Numbered from the stretch's first letter, positions 1 through 10,463 are shown. The stretch is DNA of 64,000 bases from Rhodovulum sp. P5 (GCF_002079305.1 NZ_CP015039.1:3147501-3211500), one strand, 5' to 3'. Notes: generated by a model from the letters alone, not told the origin. Numbers and translations are program-made.

Positions 1-1456
<1,456 letters not shown>

Positions 1457-1531
1457 ATCCAGTAAAAGACAAACTCGGATCAAAAGCATACACACATGAA
1501 ACTGTACTACTTGGATAACTGGATTTTCCTC

Positions 1532-1650
1532 GGTTTGGTGGTCATAGCGCGAGCAAAACACCCGGTCCCATTCCGAACCCGGAAGTTAAGTGCCGATGCG
1601 CCGATGGTACTGCGCCAATAGACGTGGGAGAGTAGGTCACCGCCAAACCT
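1532..1650 (+). rRNA. rrf: 5S ribosomal RNA
   Basis: This 119-nt stretch starts with ggtttggtggtcatagcg and ends with cgccaaacct, which pair to form the terminal helix. It contains the 5S hallmarks cccattccgaacccggaagt and gtgggagagtaggtc. It lies about 75 bp after the 23S gene. Ends are accurate to a few bases. Confidence 0.96.
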
Positions 1651-1754
1651 AGAAAAATCCAAAATAACTCTCAATACGAAAAAAATCAGGTCGCGCCAGA
1701 AGAGAAGACCCCAAAAACGCGCGGCACCGGCGAAAAGCCAATACAAAACCCTGT

Positions 1755-1831
<77 letters not shown>

Positions 1832-1881
1832 ACGCGTCGCAGTAGCCAGTTGAATCCGGTGAGAGGCGTCCAAAGCGCCCT

Positions 1882-1894
1882 CCCGCAACCAACG
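1882..1894. repeat. Second att-like copy of the tRNA 3' end
   Basis: These 13 bp (CCCGCAACCAACG) are identical to 1822-1834 and lie 60 bp downstream. The copy sits inside the reading frame of the recombinase remnant. It may be the element's own attachment core, with the 60-bp interval a scar of another integration event. That order of events is inferred. Confidence 0.6.
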
Positions 1895-2124
1895 ATCGAC
1901 CGGAAGTCGGGGTTTTGCTGTCCGGCTGCAAAGCGCAGGATCGCTCTCAGGTCGCCGGGCAGAACGATGAAGAGTTCGCCGTTCTGCGGCACGAGGCTGA
2001 TTTCATCTAGTCGTGATCGAAGCACGTCGACGGCGGCGCCATCATCGTCCTCGGATTGCAGGTTCTCGCACAGATTCCCGATCCGATCCTGATACATTAT
2101 GTCAATCGGCATCAGTTCAGACCC

Positions 2125-4020
2125 CTCAAGTTCACCAGTAAAACGCGTAAGTGATTGATATCGTTATGGCGAGATTGGCCAAAATGTAACTACGCGAGGG
2201 TGATCAGGCGGGTTTTGGCAGGTTCAGGGTGTCGAAGAGGTCCAGTTGTTCGGGGGTCGGGGTGGTGAGGCCGTCGAGCTTTCGGTCGGCGATCCGGGCT
2301 TCGTGGCGGTGGATGCGCGCGAGCATGTCGAGGGCGGTTCGTGGGCTGGCGTCATGTCCTTTTGCCTTCAGCCGCATGCGCATGACGCGGTAGAGGACGA
2401 GGGCGAGAAAGCAGATCAGCGCGTGGGCGCGGATGCGGTCGGGCAGCCGATGGTGGACGGGGGCGATCTCGATATCGGATTTCAGGACGCGGAAGCCGCG
2501 TTCGATATCGGCCAGCGACTTGTAGCGGGTCACGGTTGCGGTCGGCGTCAGGTCGGGGGCATTGGTCAGCAGGGCGAGCTTGCCGTCGAAGAGTTCGGCT
2601 CGGGCGACGGCGTCTTCGTCGATGCTGTAGCTGAACCGGTCGGCCTGCAGGTCTGCCTTGAGGAACCGGGTCAGTTCGGCCTCGGCCACGGCGCGCGTGA
2701 AGCGGCTATAGGCGCCGCGGTCGGAGGCGCGGCGGCCCCGCGCCGTCTGGCCGTCGTCTTGCGCATCGAGCTTGGCGACCATCTTTTCGGCCTGGGCTTC
2801 AAGTTCGGCGATGCGGGCGCGACGTCGTTCGGATTGGTCGGCGGCTCGAACGGGATCATGGGCGACGATCAGGCGATGGCCGGCAAAATTGCTTTCCGCC
2901 AGGCCGCCTTCGTCGAAGGCAAGGCCCCGAAAGGTCTCGACCAGATCGGCATAGCGACGGGCGGGGACGGCGAGGATGAACTCCAGCTTGCGGTCGTCCT
3001 GATCGGCCAGGGCGGTCAGTTCGTCGATGTTTTCAAGGCTGAGCAGGCCACGGTCGGCGACCAGGATGACACGCTGCACGGGAAACCGCTGCAACACCGT
3101 CTGCAGCATGCCCTGCAGGGTTTTCGTCTCCCCGACATTGCCGGGGTGGACCGTGTGCATGAGCGGCAGGCCGTCGGCGGTTTGCACGACGCCGAGCACG
3201 AATTGCCGGGCGATGCCACCGGTTTCCTTGTTCATGCCATAGGCGCGGAGGTCGTCGTCAACCTCTCCGTCGCCATGGATGCGCACCGTGGTCAGGTCGT
3301 AGAAGACCACGGCCAGGTCCCGATCGACCAGCGGACGGATTTGTCTGGCCAGTTCCATCTCGACCCGCTCGGCATGGTCCATCAGCGCATCCATGGCGCG
3401 GAGCAGATGTTGATGCGTGACGGTGTCCGGCATCGCCGGCATGGCGACCGTTTCCAGCCAGCGCAGGCAGCCCAGCTTGCTTGTGGGGTCGCACAACCGA
3501 TTGAACACCATGGCGCGGACCAGCGCCTCCACGTCGACTTTCCGCTTGCCGGAACGCAGCGCACGGCCGAGGGCATGATCGAAACCAAGGTCCTTCCACA
3601 ACTCGTGCAGGGCAAAGACGTCGCCATAGCTGCGCGCCGCCTCGTAGGTGATCTCGGCCTTCTCGGGCTCGACCCGACCCGCGGCGCGACTGAGCCCCCG
3701 GATCAGCGCATCGAGCTGGCCATCCTTCATCCCGTCCACGCGCCCCAGATTGGCCACGACGCGCAGCCGGGGCTTGCCCGCCTCGTTACGGAAGGACTCG
3801 ACAATCTGCAGATAGCGACGCCCGCCGCTCTCGGTGATGCGCGTGAACATGGCATGCAGGATATCGCACGTTTGGGCGCATTCATAGGGTCTTAAACATC
3901 ATAACGTGTAACTACACGACTTCGGCCGAACTGCCCACCTCGCGCGCCTTAAGCTATTGAAATCCCATACCTGCGCTGAACGCGCTCACGCAGATTCCCC
4001 CGGATTTTGTCGAAGTTCGG
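2125..4020 (-). mobile_element. IS1634-type insertion sequence, copy 1 (no target duplication)
   Basis: This is a 1896-bp element, the same length as copies at 16253-18148 and 28493-30388 but inverted relative to them. Ends were set by comparing the three copies; terminal bases read CCGAACTTCGAC at one end and CTCAAGTTCACC (inward) at the other, an imperfect inverted repeat. Unlike the other two copies it has no matching 6-bp flanks (AGACCC on the left, GGGCAA on the right). Both neighbouring genes are truncated at its edges. This points to a deletion between two former copies. Confidence 0.85.
2204..3850 (-). CDS. IS1634-family transposase (copy 1)
   Basis: This 548-residue DDE transposase catalyses movement of the surrounding IS. 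The motifs VVFYDLTT (first Asp), LVADRGLLS (second Asp) and SLADIERGFRVLKSDIEIAP (Y-R-E-K signature with the catalytic Glu) fit the IS4/IS1634 group, and length is typical. The protein appears the same as that of the other two copies, so this copy is probably still functional although its flanks have rearranged. The long open frame on the opposite strand is a shadow of GC-rich codon use. Confidence 0.93.
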   Translation of the reverse strand: MFTRITESGGRRYLQIVESFRNEAGKPRLRVVANLGRVDGMKDGQLDALIRGLSRAAGRVEPEKAEITYEAARSYGDVFALHELWKDLGFDHALGRALRSGKRKVDVEALVRAMVFNRLCDPTSKLGCLRWLETVAMPAMPDTVTHQHLLRAMDALMDHAERVEMELARQIRPLVDRDLAVVFYDLTTVRIHGDGEVDDDLRAYGMNKETGGIARQFVLGVVQTADGLPLMHTVHPGNVGETKTLQGMLQTVLQRFPVQRVILVADRGLLSLENIDELTALADQDDRKLEFILAVPARRYADLVETFRGLAFDEGGLAESNFAGHRLIVAHDPVRAADQSERRRARIAELEAQAEKMVAKLDAQDDGQTARGRRASDRGAYSRFTRAVAEAELTRFLKADLQADRFSYSIDEDAVARAELFDGKLALLTNAPDLTPTATVTRYKSLADIERGFRVLKSDIEIAPVHHRLPDRIRAHALICFLALVLYRVMRMRLKAKGHDASPRTALDMLARIHRHEARIADRKLDGLTTPTPEQLDLFDTLNLPKPA

Positions 4021-4183
4021 GGGCAAAGAGGTCGCGGACCGTGCGTTCGGAGCGCCCGCAGTTTCGGGCATGCGCCGCCGCGCCGAGACCGGCCATGAAT
4101 GCGCCGAAAGCATCGATGAACTCTTGCTCGCTCAGCTTGGTGTTCCGGCAATACCGGTTCTTGGGGGTATAGGTTCTTGGCAT
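4021..4183 (-). pseudogene. Unknown gene truncated by IS copy 1
   Basis: An ATG at 4183 opens a frame starting MPRTYTPKNRYCRNTKLSEQ and running about 54 residues to the IS edge at 4021, where the native sequence stops. The N-terminus is basic and is followed by a probable helical segment (EQEFIDAFGAFMAGLGAAAH). The family is not recognised. The missing 3' part is not seen next to any other IS copy in the window, supporting loss by deletion rather than simple insertion. Confidence 0.45.
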
Positions 4184-4405
4184 TGCAGCCTCGCATCCGG
4201 CACGGGGTAATGTTCTTCCTGAGATACGCGGCAAAGCTTCCGGATGCGATCCGGTTTTGCGAGATTTTCCATACGAGGAGTCAGCGCTGACACCTGAACG
4301 TTGAAGCCCTTGCGGGCTGAAGGTCCAAAGAAAATGGAGCAGCCAGATGTCAAAGCCTCGCACTTCCAATGGGTTATCATGTCCCTGCTTTGGGAGGACG
4401 GCCCG

Positions 4406-4789
4406 ATGAACGATGCGTTTCACCCGATCATCGTCGCCGCCGACTTCCAGCTTGTGCAAAAGCCCTTCTACATCGAGCGGGTCTGGAAGCCTGCCCGCGC
4501 AGCAAACAAAAATCTGCCCAGCAGCGTGGCATGGCTCAACGCGCTTGAACTTGTCTACAGCTATCACGGCAAGCTGCGCCATCTCGACGGCAGCGAATAC
4601 GATGTCCCGGAAATCGATGCGATCTTTGTCGATGGCGAGAACCGTTGGATGCGCAACTTCCTTGAGGCGGATGCCACCGGCGCAGCGCCAAGACGCTTTT
4701 CCCGGCAGTTCGAACGCTTGCGCCTGATCGAGCTTTACTGCCGTCTGATCGAGCGCGGCGAGTGGTGGAACGGACCTATCCCCGCATGA
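4406..4789 (+). CDS. Hypothetical protein, 127 aa
   Basis: This soluble protein of unknown family is rich in Trp, Tyr and Arg. The ATG at 4406 was chosen because a strong GGAGG at 4393-4397 sits 8 bp ahead. The frame is open further upstream, with alternative ATGs at 4334 and 4379. Visible features are an N-terminal stretch HPIIVAADFQLVQKPFYIER, an acidic middle (EYDVPEIDAIFVDGENRW) and a basic C-terminal helix. It is transcribed toward the coupling-protein operon, and its 3' end overlaps the 3' end of the opposing gene by 14 bp. No function is proposed. Confidence 0.55.
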   Translation: MNDAFHPIIVAADFQLVQKPFYIERVWKPARAANKNLPSSVAWLNALELVYSYHGKLRHLDGSEYDVPEIDAIFVDGENRWMRNFLEADATGAAPRRFSRQFERLRLIELYCRLIERGEWWNGPIPA

Positions 4790-5201
4790 CCCACCTGAGA
4801 ACGAGAACTGCCCCGACCCACAGCTCTGGCCGGGCTGCGCCCAGCCGGTAGGGGAATGCGGTTAGTGCCAGAGTGATGGTCAGCCCGCACAGGGCTTCGA
4901 GCCCGGAGCGGTTCGTTGCGGGCGGATCGACATGGATGTCGCCGCGGGCGAGTTGCGCGGACGCCCCGCCCGGCCAGGCATCGCGCATGGCTTCTAGCCG
5001 CCGCCAGTGCCGCGCTCGCAGCCGGGCAAAGAGGCTGAGCCCGAGCAGCAAGGCCGGGGCATAGCCCGCGACAACGCGGGCGAACCCCGCAAACGGTAGT
5101 GGCAGGAAGACCCCATAGGTCCCGGCGATCAGGGCAAGACACGCCCAGACGAGCCAGAGCAGTGCGGCGAAAGTGACGACAATCCCGAAGACCTGCCTCA
5201 T
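4776..5201 (-). CDS. Small membrane protein after the coupling protein
   Basis: This 141-residue protein has two strong N-terminal membrane segments (about residues 5-30 and 40-60). A basic cytoplasmic stretch follows (ARLRARHWRRLEAMRD), then a less hydrophobic pair near the C-terminus. Its start overlaps the stop of the coupling-protein gene by 4 bp, so the two are translationally coupled. The coupling protein itself lacks the usual N-terminal membrane helices, so this protein may serve as its membrane partner. That role is inferred from position only, and the family is not recognised. Confidence 0.65.
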   Translation of the reverse strand: MRQVFGIVVTFAALLWLVWACLALIAGTYGVFLPLPFAGFARVVAGYAPALLLGLSLFARLRARHWRRLEAMRDAWPGGASAQLARGDIHVDPPATNRSGLEALCGLTITLALTAFPYRLGAARPELWVGAVLVLRWVMRG

Positions 5202-6730
5202 CCGACCCTCAGATACATATCCAGCATCTCCCCCAGCCTTGCCCCCGCCCGCTCAAAATTCACCGGGGCAGGCAGTGCCCGGTGTTCATGATCGGGGTGG
5301 ATATCGAAGAGCGGCATGCCCCGCGCATTGCGGTAACGCGCATCGAGGAAATATGCAGGGCGAAACGCCACCACCGGATGCGCCGCCGCCAGCTTGATGA
5401 ACTGCGTTGCCGGATGCAGCGCCATCAACTCTTCGGGCCGGATCAAGGGCCGGGCATGAACGGCATCGCCCGCGCCCCGATAGTCAGGATCACCAAGCAG
5501 CGAGGCGCGGATTTCGGCGCTCTCATAGGTCAGGCGTTCGACCGTGGTCTGCCCGCTGAGTTCGGAGAGATAGCGGGCGGTGAAGGAATCGTTCGTGCCG
5601 AAGCACTGCACGCTGGCGGCGTTGGCGATGAAGGTTTGCCAGCGTTCGCCATAGAGATCGCGAAGCTGCGAGAAATCCTGCACCACGGCCAGCATTTGAA
5701 GGCCGAGCCCGGCCATCAGGCCAAAGCTCCGCTCGACAATCCCCAGCCGCTCTAACGCGGCCATTTCTTCCAGCAGAAACAAAACCGGCGGTTCCGGTCG
5801 CTCCGGCAGGTTGGCGATTGCATGGATCAAAAGAGCGATCAGAAGGCGCAGCCAGCGCCGGGCGCTGTGCAGCCGCCGGACGGGCAACACGATGTAGAGC
5901 GTCGTGTTTCTGCCAAGGTCCTGAAGATTGAAATCCGAGGCGGACAGGGAAGCCGACAGCTTTGCGCTTTCCAGAAAATGCGTGTTGCGCTGCGCAGTCG
6001 AGATCACGCCGCTGCGTTCCTTCTCCGCCTTGTTCATCATCCGCGCCGCCGCCGAGCGGACAAGCTCATAGGGGCTGGCTTGCATTTCTTCGAGCAAGGC
6101 GTCGAAGCCTTCGCGGTCGCGGTTGAGATCGGCGCGCAGATCGTGCAGCGTTCCGCCGGTCTGCACCTGAAACAACGAAAGACCGGCAATCAGCGTGGCT
6201 GCTTCGTCGGTCCAGAACGCCTCGCCTCCACGCTCGCCAATCGTCATCGCATCGGACAGCAGCATGGCTTCATCGAAGGCTTCATCGCCATCGAGATCGA
6301 TGCTGCGAACCGGGTTCAGGCGCACAGGATCGACTCCAAGGCGCGAACTGACTGCATCATAAGGATCGATCATGACGACATTCTGCCCAAGGACATCCTG
6401 GCGATAGCGCGCCGTGATGAGCGCCAGCTCCCCGCCTTTGACATCCAGAACAACAGCAGAGCCGGGGTGATCGAGCAACCGGGGAACTGCCCCAGACACG
6501 GCCTTGCCGCCGCGTGTTGGCGCGACGATCATTTCATGGCGGGCGCCGCCATAGGTGATTGGAGTATTTGTGCCCCCGCGGGTTTCTGCGGGGAGCCAGC
6601 CCAGCAAATGATGGCCAAGGGGACCGTAGCCGCGGGCAAGAAGATGGGCGCTATCCGCCCATCTTCCCGCGCCATGCAGATCGGGATCGAAAACCCAATC
6701 GCGCGGCGGCTCCCGGCGTTGCCCCTGCAT
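5198..6730 (-). CDS. Type IV coupling protein (VirD4/TraG-like)
   Basis: This 510-residue ATPase would link the relaxosome to a type IV secretion channel during conjugation. It shows a Walker A-like loop (APTRGGKAVS, about 70-79; family norm is close to PTRSGKG), the segment SAVVLDVKGGE, and a Walker B (LFLLEE, about 317-322). The later motif QDFSQLRDLYGERWQTFIAN is typical of TraG/VirD4. The usual two N-terminal transmembrane helices are absent: the protein begins directly with GAGRWADSAHL. The ATG at 6730 is preferred because of AAAGG just upstream; a GTG at 6742 overlapping the previous stop is possible. It lies in an operon with a VWA protein and two membrane proteins. Confidence 0.85.
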   Translation of the reverse strand: MQGQRREPPRDWVFDPDLHGAGRWADSAHLLARGYGPLGHHLLGWLPAETRGGTNTPITYGGARHEMIVAPTRGGKAVSGAVPRLLDHPGSAVVLDVKGGELALITARYRQDVLGQNVVMIDPYDAVSSRLGVDPVRLNPVRSIDLDGDEAFDEAMLLSDAMTIGERGGEAFWTDEAATLIAGLSLFQVQTGGTLHDLRADLNRDREGFDALLEEMQASPYELVRSAAARMMNKAEKERSGVISTAQRNTHFLESAKLSASLSASDFNLQDLGRNTTLYIVLPVRRLHSARRWLRLLIALLIHAIANLPERPEPPVLFLLEEMAALERLGIVERSFGLMAGLGLQMLAVVQDFSQLRDLYGERWQTFIANAASVQCFGTNDSFTARYLSELSGQTTVERLTYESAEIRASLLGDPDYRGAGDAVHARPLIRPEELMALHPATQFIKLAAAHPVVAFRPAYFLDARYRNARGMPLFDIHPDHEHRALPAPVNFERAGARLGEMLDMYLRVG

Positions 6731-6738
6731 GGCACCTT

Positions 6739-7782
6739 TCACGGTTGATCTTCGGGACAAGGGGTGAGTTCCAGCACGGTCTGTTCCGCATAGACCTCGC
6801 TCACCACATTGAAATACCGCTCCAGATTGGGCACAGCCCCGCCGGTATCGGCAAAGAAGCTGTCCGCAAGACCCTTGAGCCAGCGGTCATCGCTTTTGCC
6901 CATGTAGTAGACGAAGGTGAAGACCCCGCGTTTTGCCAGCAGGGTCGCGGCCTCGCTATCGGCATCGAGATTGGCCCGCCCGTCCGTCAGCAGGATAACG
7001 GCCTTCTGATGATCGATACGGGCCGGATCGTTTAACCAGTCATAGGCATCGCGCAGCGGCCCGAAGATGTTCGTACTGCCCGCCGCAACCCAGCTTTCGA
7101 TATCGAAGTTGTCCGGCTCGCAGGTTTGATCGCCGTCCGTCTGGTGCGAGAGAGACCAGTCCTTGGCAAAACTGCCGACCGAGCAATTCGCGCTGTCCGG
7201 CAAGGCATCGATGAATGCCCTGGCCGCACTTTTGATCCTGTCCATCTCGCTGGAAACAGAACCCGAGCGGTCCACCAGAACGGCAAAGGACATCGGCAGG
7301 ATATCGGGTTCCACGACGATGCGTTTCGATGTGAAACACAAGCGCTGCCCGGCGGTCGTATAGGCGGCGAGCGATCCTTGCGGCGGAACGGTGATGTGCC
7401 CCTCATGGTCCTTAAAGAGACCGGCCACCACCAAGCCTTGCGGGGTTTCCTGAACGGCGGTGATTTCTGCGCTGCCGCCCGACCATGCGACGACAAGATC
7501 GTGCTCGACATCGATATCGTAGCCGCGCGTGATCGAAAGCCCGACGCCATCGACCATGCCGATGCTCTCCACCATTTCGATTACCCGTTCGTTTGGAACG
7601 AAGCGGGGATCGGTGCGCACCCGCAAGCTGACGTTCTGTTCGAAGGCATAAAGGCGGGCAAGATCGATGTCCGCGGTCATGGTGGGGTCGATGCGCGCGA
7701 TGATCCGAAACGTCTCGCCTTGTGCCGCAATGGCCGACGCGACCAAGGCGCTAGCGCAAAGAAGAGAGGCAATCCGTTTCAT
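6739..7782 (-). CDS. Periplasmic VWA-domain protein
   Basis: This 347-residue protein has a signal peptide (about residues 1-20, cleavage after AIAA). Its C-terminal half is a von Willebrand factor A domain with an intact metal-ion-dependent adhesion motif, DRSGSVS, at 171-177, and a later conserved ILLTDGRAN. Such domains mediate protein contacts outside the cytoplasm. The gene overlaps its upstream neighbour by ATGA and runs into the coupling-protein gene, so it is probably part of the transfer module, perhaps in mating-pair contact. That role is inferred; VWA proteins are not a standard part of known mobilization operons. Confidence 0.75.
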   Translation of the reverse strand: MKRIASLLCASALVASAIAAQGETFRIIARIDPTMTADIDLARLYAFEQNVSLRVRTDPRFVPNERVIEMVESIGMVDGVGLSITRGYDIDVEHDLVVAWSGGSAEITAVQETPQGLVVAGLFKDHEGHITVPPQGSLAAYTTAGQRLCFTSKRIVVEPDILPMSFAVLVDRSGSVSSEMDRIKSAARAFIDALPDSANCSVGSFAKDWSLSHQTDGDQTCEPDNFDIESWVAAGSTNIFGPLRDAYDWLNDPARIDHQKAVILLTDGRANLDADSEAATLLAKRGVFTFVYYMGKSDDRWLKGLADSFFADTGGAVPNLERYFNVVSEVYAEQTVLELTPCPEDQP

Positions 7783-8459
7783 CTCTCATGCCCCCCGAGG
7801 ATATGGCCGAGGGCTGCGCGCGTGCGCGCCGCATCCATCAGGTCGAAATCCACCGCGCCCGCACGGGCACGTTCGATCAGCCCGGCATCGGTGAAATAGT
7901 CGAGATAGACTTCGTCCTGATCGGCATGGACATTGACCATCCGCACGACGCTTGCCTGTCCGGCAAGGTCGGCAAGCGCCAGCCCCGCCGGGGCGGATTG
8001 CGGCAGCGAGATTGTCGTCTCCCCGCTGTCGCAGGGAAATCCCGCATGGATCATCGGGCCAATACCGACAAGCTGGATATCGTCTGGCATCGTGATGCGC
8101 GCCGTCAGGCGAACCTGATCCCAGGCCAGAACCAGATCGGAGCAGGTATCGCGAAACTCGATCAACTCCAGCACGTGCTGTCCCTGATCGAAAAGCTGTT
8201 GCGGCGTGCCCGACCAACTGACTTCGGTCGGGTTGGCCGTCAGCAGCAAATGGATTTGCGTGTCCTTGGTCGCCCGGCGGCGGCGAAGCTGCGCCAACTC
8301 GCCAAAGGTAAAGCTGATCGTTTCTATGGCCGCTTCGCGGTCTGTGACGACACCGCCGTTTTCAATGACAAGGAAAATGGCGGATTTGGTTTGAGCGGCG
8401 GCGATTGCTCCGGCGCTGACGCTGAGCAAAAAGGCTGCCGTGCCAATCATGCGTTTCAT
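7779..8459 (-). CDS. Secreted hypothetical protein with signal peptide
   Basis: This 226-residue protein has a clear Sec signal peptide (MKRMIGTAAFLLSVSAGAIA, cleavage near residue 22). The mature part has two cysteines (DTCSD and FPCDS) that could form a disulfide, and is otherwise mixed alpha/beta. It overlaps the VWA gene by 4 bp and both begin with MKR plus signal peptide, so they are probably exported partners. The segment AIFLVIENGGVVTDREAAIE resembles the start of a VWA-like fold but lacks the metal motif; I do not assign it. Confidence 0.65.
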   Translation of the reverse strand: MKRMIGTAAFLLSVSAGAIAAAQTKSAIFLVIENGGVVTDREAAIETISFTFGELAQLRRRRATKDTQIHLLLTANPTEVSWSGTPQQLFDQGQHVLELIEFRDTCSDLVLAWDQVRLTARITMPDDIQLVGIGPMIHAGFPCDSGETTISLPQSAPAGLALADLAGQASVVRMVNVHADQDEVYLDYFTDAGLIERARAGAVDFDLMDAARTRAALGHILGGHER

Positions 8460-8474
8460 GGCTTTAGTCCTTCT

Positions 8475-9056
8475 TCAAAGGGAAGTTTTAAGGGAGTGGA
8501 CAGCCCGCACCGTCATGAAGGCGAGAACCGTATTGACGATGGCAACGACCCCGGCGACGAACACGCCGAGGCCCTGATTATTTGCGAGAAACGCCATCAG
8601 GGGATTTGCCTGAACCGTGGCAAACGGCCCGCCCACACTTTCGCGGGCGATCAGCGTGTAAAGGTTCACCGTCTCAAGCGAGAAGACGAGCGCATAGAGC
8701 GCGAGGCCGATAACTGCATAAGCCCGGTTGGTTGGTTTGATGAACCAGCTTTGCGGATCATCGAATATCCGCTCGCTCAGAATATGCGACCAGATGCCAA
8801 TCGGCACGGCGATACTGAAGATCGCCAGCAGGAACGACAGCAGATGCGAAACCGTCATTTCGTCATCGACAGCGCAAAACAATGCGCCGACCGCAGGCAG
8901 GTCGCACAGATACACATCCGACATCATGCCCATGGTTTCGGAGTAGGCTCCGAACAGCATGATGAGCATCGAGAATTCCAGTGTCCCGGCAAAAGCCAAA
9001 ACGAGGATGGCCCCCCAATCGAAGTCGGGATTTGGCAGACGCGGCGGACGCGTCAT
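8475..9056 (-). CDS. Four-helix membrane protein of the transfer operon
   Basis: This 193-residue integral membrane protein has about four transmembrane segments (near residues 16-36, 68-90, 112-132 and 152-178). The start at 9056 forms an ATGA overlap with the stop of the small upstream frame ending at 9053; an ATG 27 bp earlier is less likely. It lies 15 bp ahead of the secreted hypothetical gene. Together with the VWA and coupling proteins it forms one apparent transcript reading toward 4776. Family and function are not recognised. Confidence 0.65.
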   Translation of the reverse strand: MTRPPRLPNPDFDWGAILVLAFAGTLEFSMLIMLFGAYSETMGMMSDVYLCDLPAVGALFCAVDDEMTVSHLLSFLLAIFSIAVPIGIWSHILSERIFDDPQSWFIKPTNRAYAVIGLALYALVFSLETVNLYTLIARESVGGPFATVQANPLMAFLANNQGLGVFVAGVVAIVNTVLAFMTVRAVHSLKTSL

Positions 9057-9253
9057 GATCTTTTGGGAACGGGTCGAAGGCATGCTTTCATATCCTCTTC
9101 GTCCAGTGCTGCATGTGCGATGGCCGGGAGGTCGAGCGGACTCACTTCACCGCCATCGACAATCAGCCTGCCGGGGATTTGCCGGGTGCTCTTGCAAGGG
9201 CTGGAAACGCGACAGCCAACGCTTGCAATCCGGTGGACATCTTCCAGATACGA
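9053..9253 (-). CDS. Small frame, first of the transfer operon, start unclear
   Basis: This 66-codon open frame ends with an ATGA overlap onto the next gene, which suggests it is real. Its residues (for example QIPGRLIVDGGEVSPLDLPA) look like protein rather than noise. There is no ATG, GTG or TTG near its beginning and a stop lies directly upstream. Either it begins at a rare codon (CTG at 9247) or the 5' part was lost by a frameshift. No family recognised. Confidence 0.3.
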   Translation of the reverse strand, partial: SYLEDVHRIASVGCRVSSPCKSTRQIPGRLIVDGGEVSPLDLPAIAHAALDEEDMKACLRPVPKRS

Positions 9254-10463
9254 TCAGCCGTCCCGCACCCAATCGAAAGGCGGGTTGCTCCTGCAACCCT
9301 TGCCCTTCGGCGAGAACGGGTGTGCAAGCGGAAAAGGAAATTCTGCGGCGGGCGCAGGGCGCGGCTTGTCCGCGCCCGAGCCTCGGGAGACCGCTGAATT
9401 TGCTTTGCAGCGCGCCGAGGGCGGAGCCCTAAGCAAATAGGCAAAGGTGCCAGGGCATGCCAGCATGGCGTGGTCTGGCTCAAACAATGCTGTCAGGGAT
9501 TTTCCGGACACGCATCGGAAGCACGCAGCCTTGTGGTGCGGTGCGAAAAATTCGGCCCTTACGCCGAACGCAAGCTGTTTAATGTATTACACATTAACAC
9601 CTTGGCAGGGGAGACGCTGCGCTCTCCCCGTGCACCCCTCACGCCTTGGCTCTTGGAAGGTATCGAACCCTCCAGAGCCAACAGACCGTATCGCCGGTCA
9701 ACCACTCGCAAGGGAGCCTTCGGCGCTCCCCTGCACCCCATCGATCCTTTCAGGAAGACCACGGGGCTATCGTGCCCCTTGGAACCCACTCGCAGGGCTT
9801 GGAGATATGTCTTCTCCACCTGCACCGAACCATGCACGAACGTCTGGCCGTCCGATCACCAGTCAGGGGAGCATTCTGCGCTACCCCCGACACCCCCATC
9901 GACTTGAGGGCGTTCCTACCCCCAAGACCCCCGACCATTTCATGGAGACCAACCCTGCGCGGATTGGATGCTGTCATCTTGCCGAAGACGAACCCTCTCA
10001 GCGGTCTATCGCTACCCCCAAACCCAGCTCGTCCGGCTTGGAGCATTCCCTCTCCACCGACACCGAACAATGCACAACCGGGCGCCCGATTGACCCGCGC
10101 CACACCGTGGGAACCACACGACGTAGGCGGTTTCACAGGGTAGCCCCTCTCTCATGGCCTAAGCTATCCGAGCCGCTGCGGCGGCGTTGTCGCCACGTCA
10201 AGTGCAGTCAGCGCTGTCTCAGTGCCGACTTGTGCCGTCTTCCTCATGGCTATACTATATTTGGTAAAGGCGCAGAATCTCCTGATGGCTGGTCGACGTT
10301 ACGTTTCTGCTCGCACGATCTGAGGGTTAGAGTTGCTACTATACGCTTATTTCGTTCGCGATGCAGCTTTCACGTTTCACTCATCCAAATCAAATTCTCC
10401 CTCATTAAGCATTGATAGGGCGCTAAAATATTGGCATAATGTCACGAAACGAAACGGAATTTA
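9254..10463. other. 1.2-kb non-coding stretch with hairpin repeats
   Basis: No convincing gene is visible here. A 322-codon open frame on the plus strand (9447-10415) has repetitive low-complexity composition and no ribosome site, and is taken as spurious. Between 9605 and 10095 there are degenerate repeats and hairpins (separate entry). From 10200 to 10463 the DNA becomes AT-rich and probably holds the promoter of the methyltransferase operon; atatttggtaaag (10257-10269) and tattggcataat (10429-10440) are candidate AT-rich elements. Confidence 0.6.
9605..10095. repeat. Degenerate tandem hairpin repeats
   Basis: Three copies of a unit with the pattern CAGGGGAG-loop-TGCGCTnCCCC followed by nGCACCCCnTCGA start near 9605, 9709 and 9865. 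Each can fold as a hairpin (for example 9608-9629 and 9712-9730). A longer stem of about 13 pairs lies at 9646-9681 and another GGGGC/GCCCC stem at 9763-9778. A second shared block (TCTCCACC then ACCGAAC and ATGCAC) appears near 9812 and 10048. This suggests an ancient tandem duplication of about 240 bp. Confidence 0.6.

Noticed and set aside
2246-3895. 549-codon frame opposite the transposase (also at 16378-18027 and 28618-30267)
   Set aside because: It is an antisense shadow of the transposase in GC-rich codons; it is present in all copies only because the copies are near-identical, and the transposase motifs are on the other strand.
9605-10095. CRISPR array
   Set aside because: Repeat units are degenerate, of uneven spacing (104 and 156 bp), and no cas genes are in the window.
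9447-10415. 322-codon frame across the hairpin repeats
   Set aside because: Repetitive Pro/Arg/Ser composition, no ribosome site, no recognisable domain, and it runs through structured repeats.
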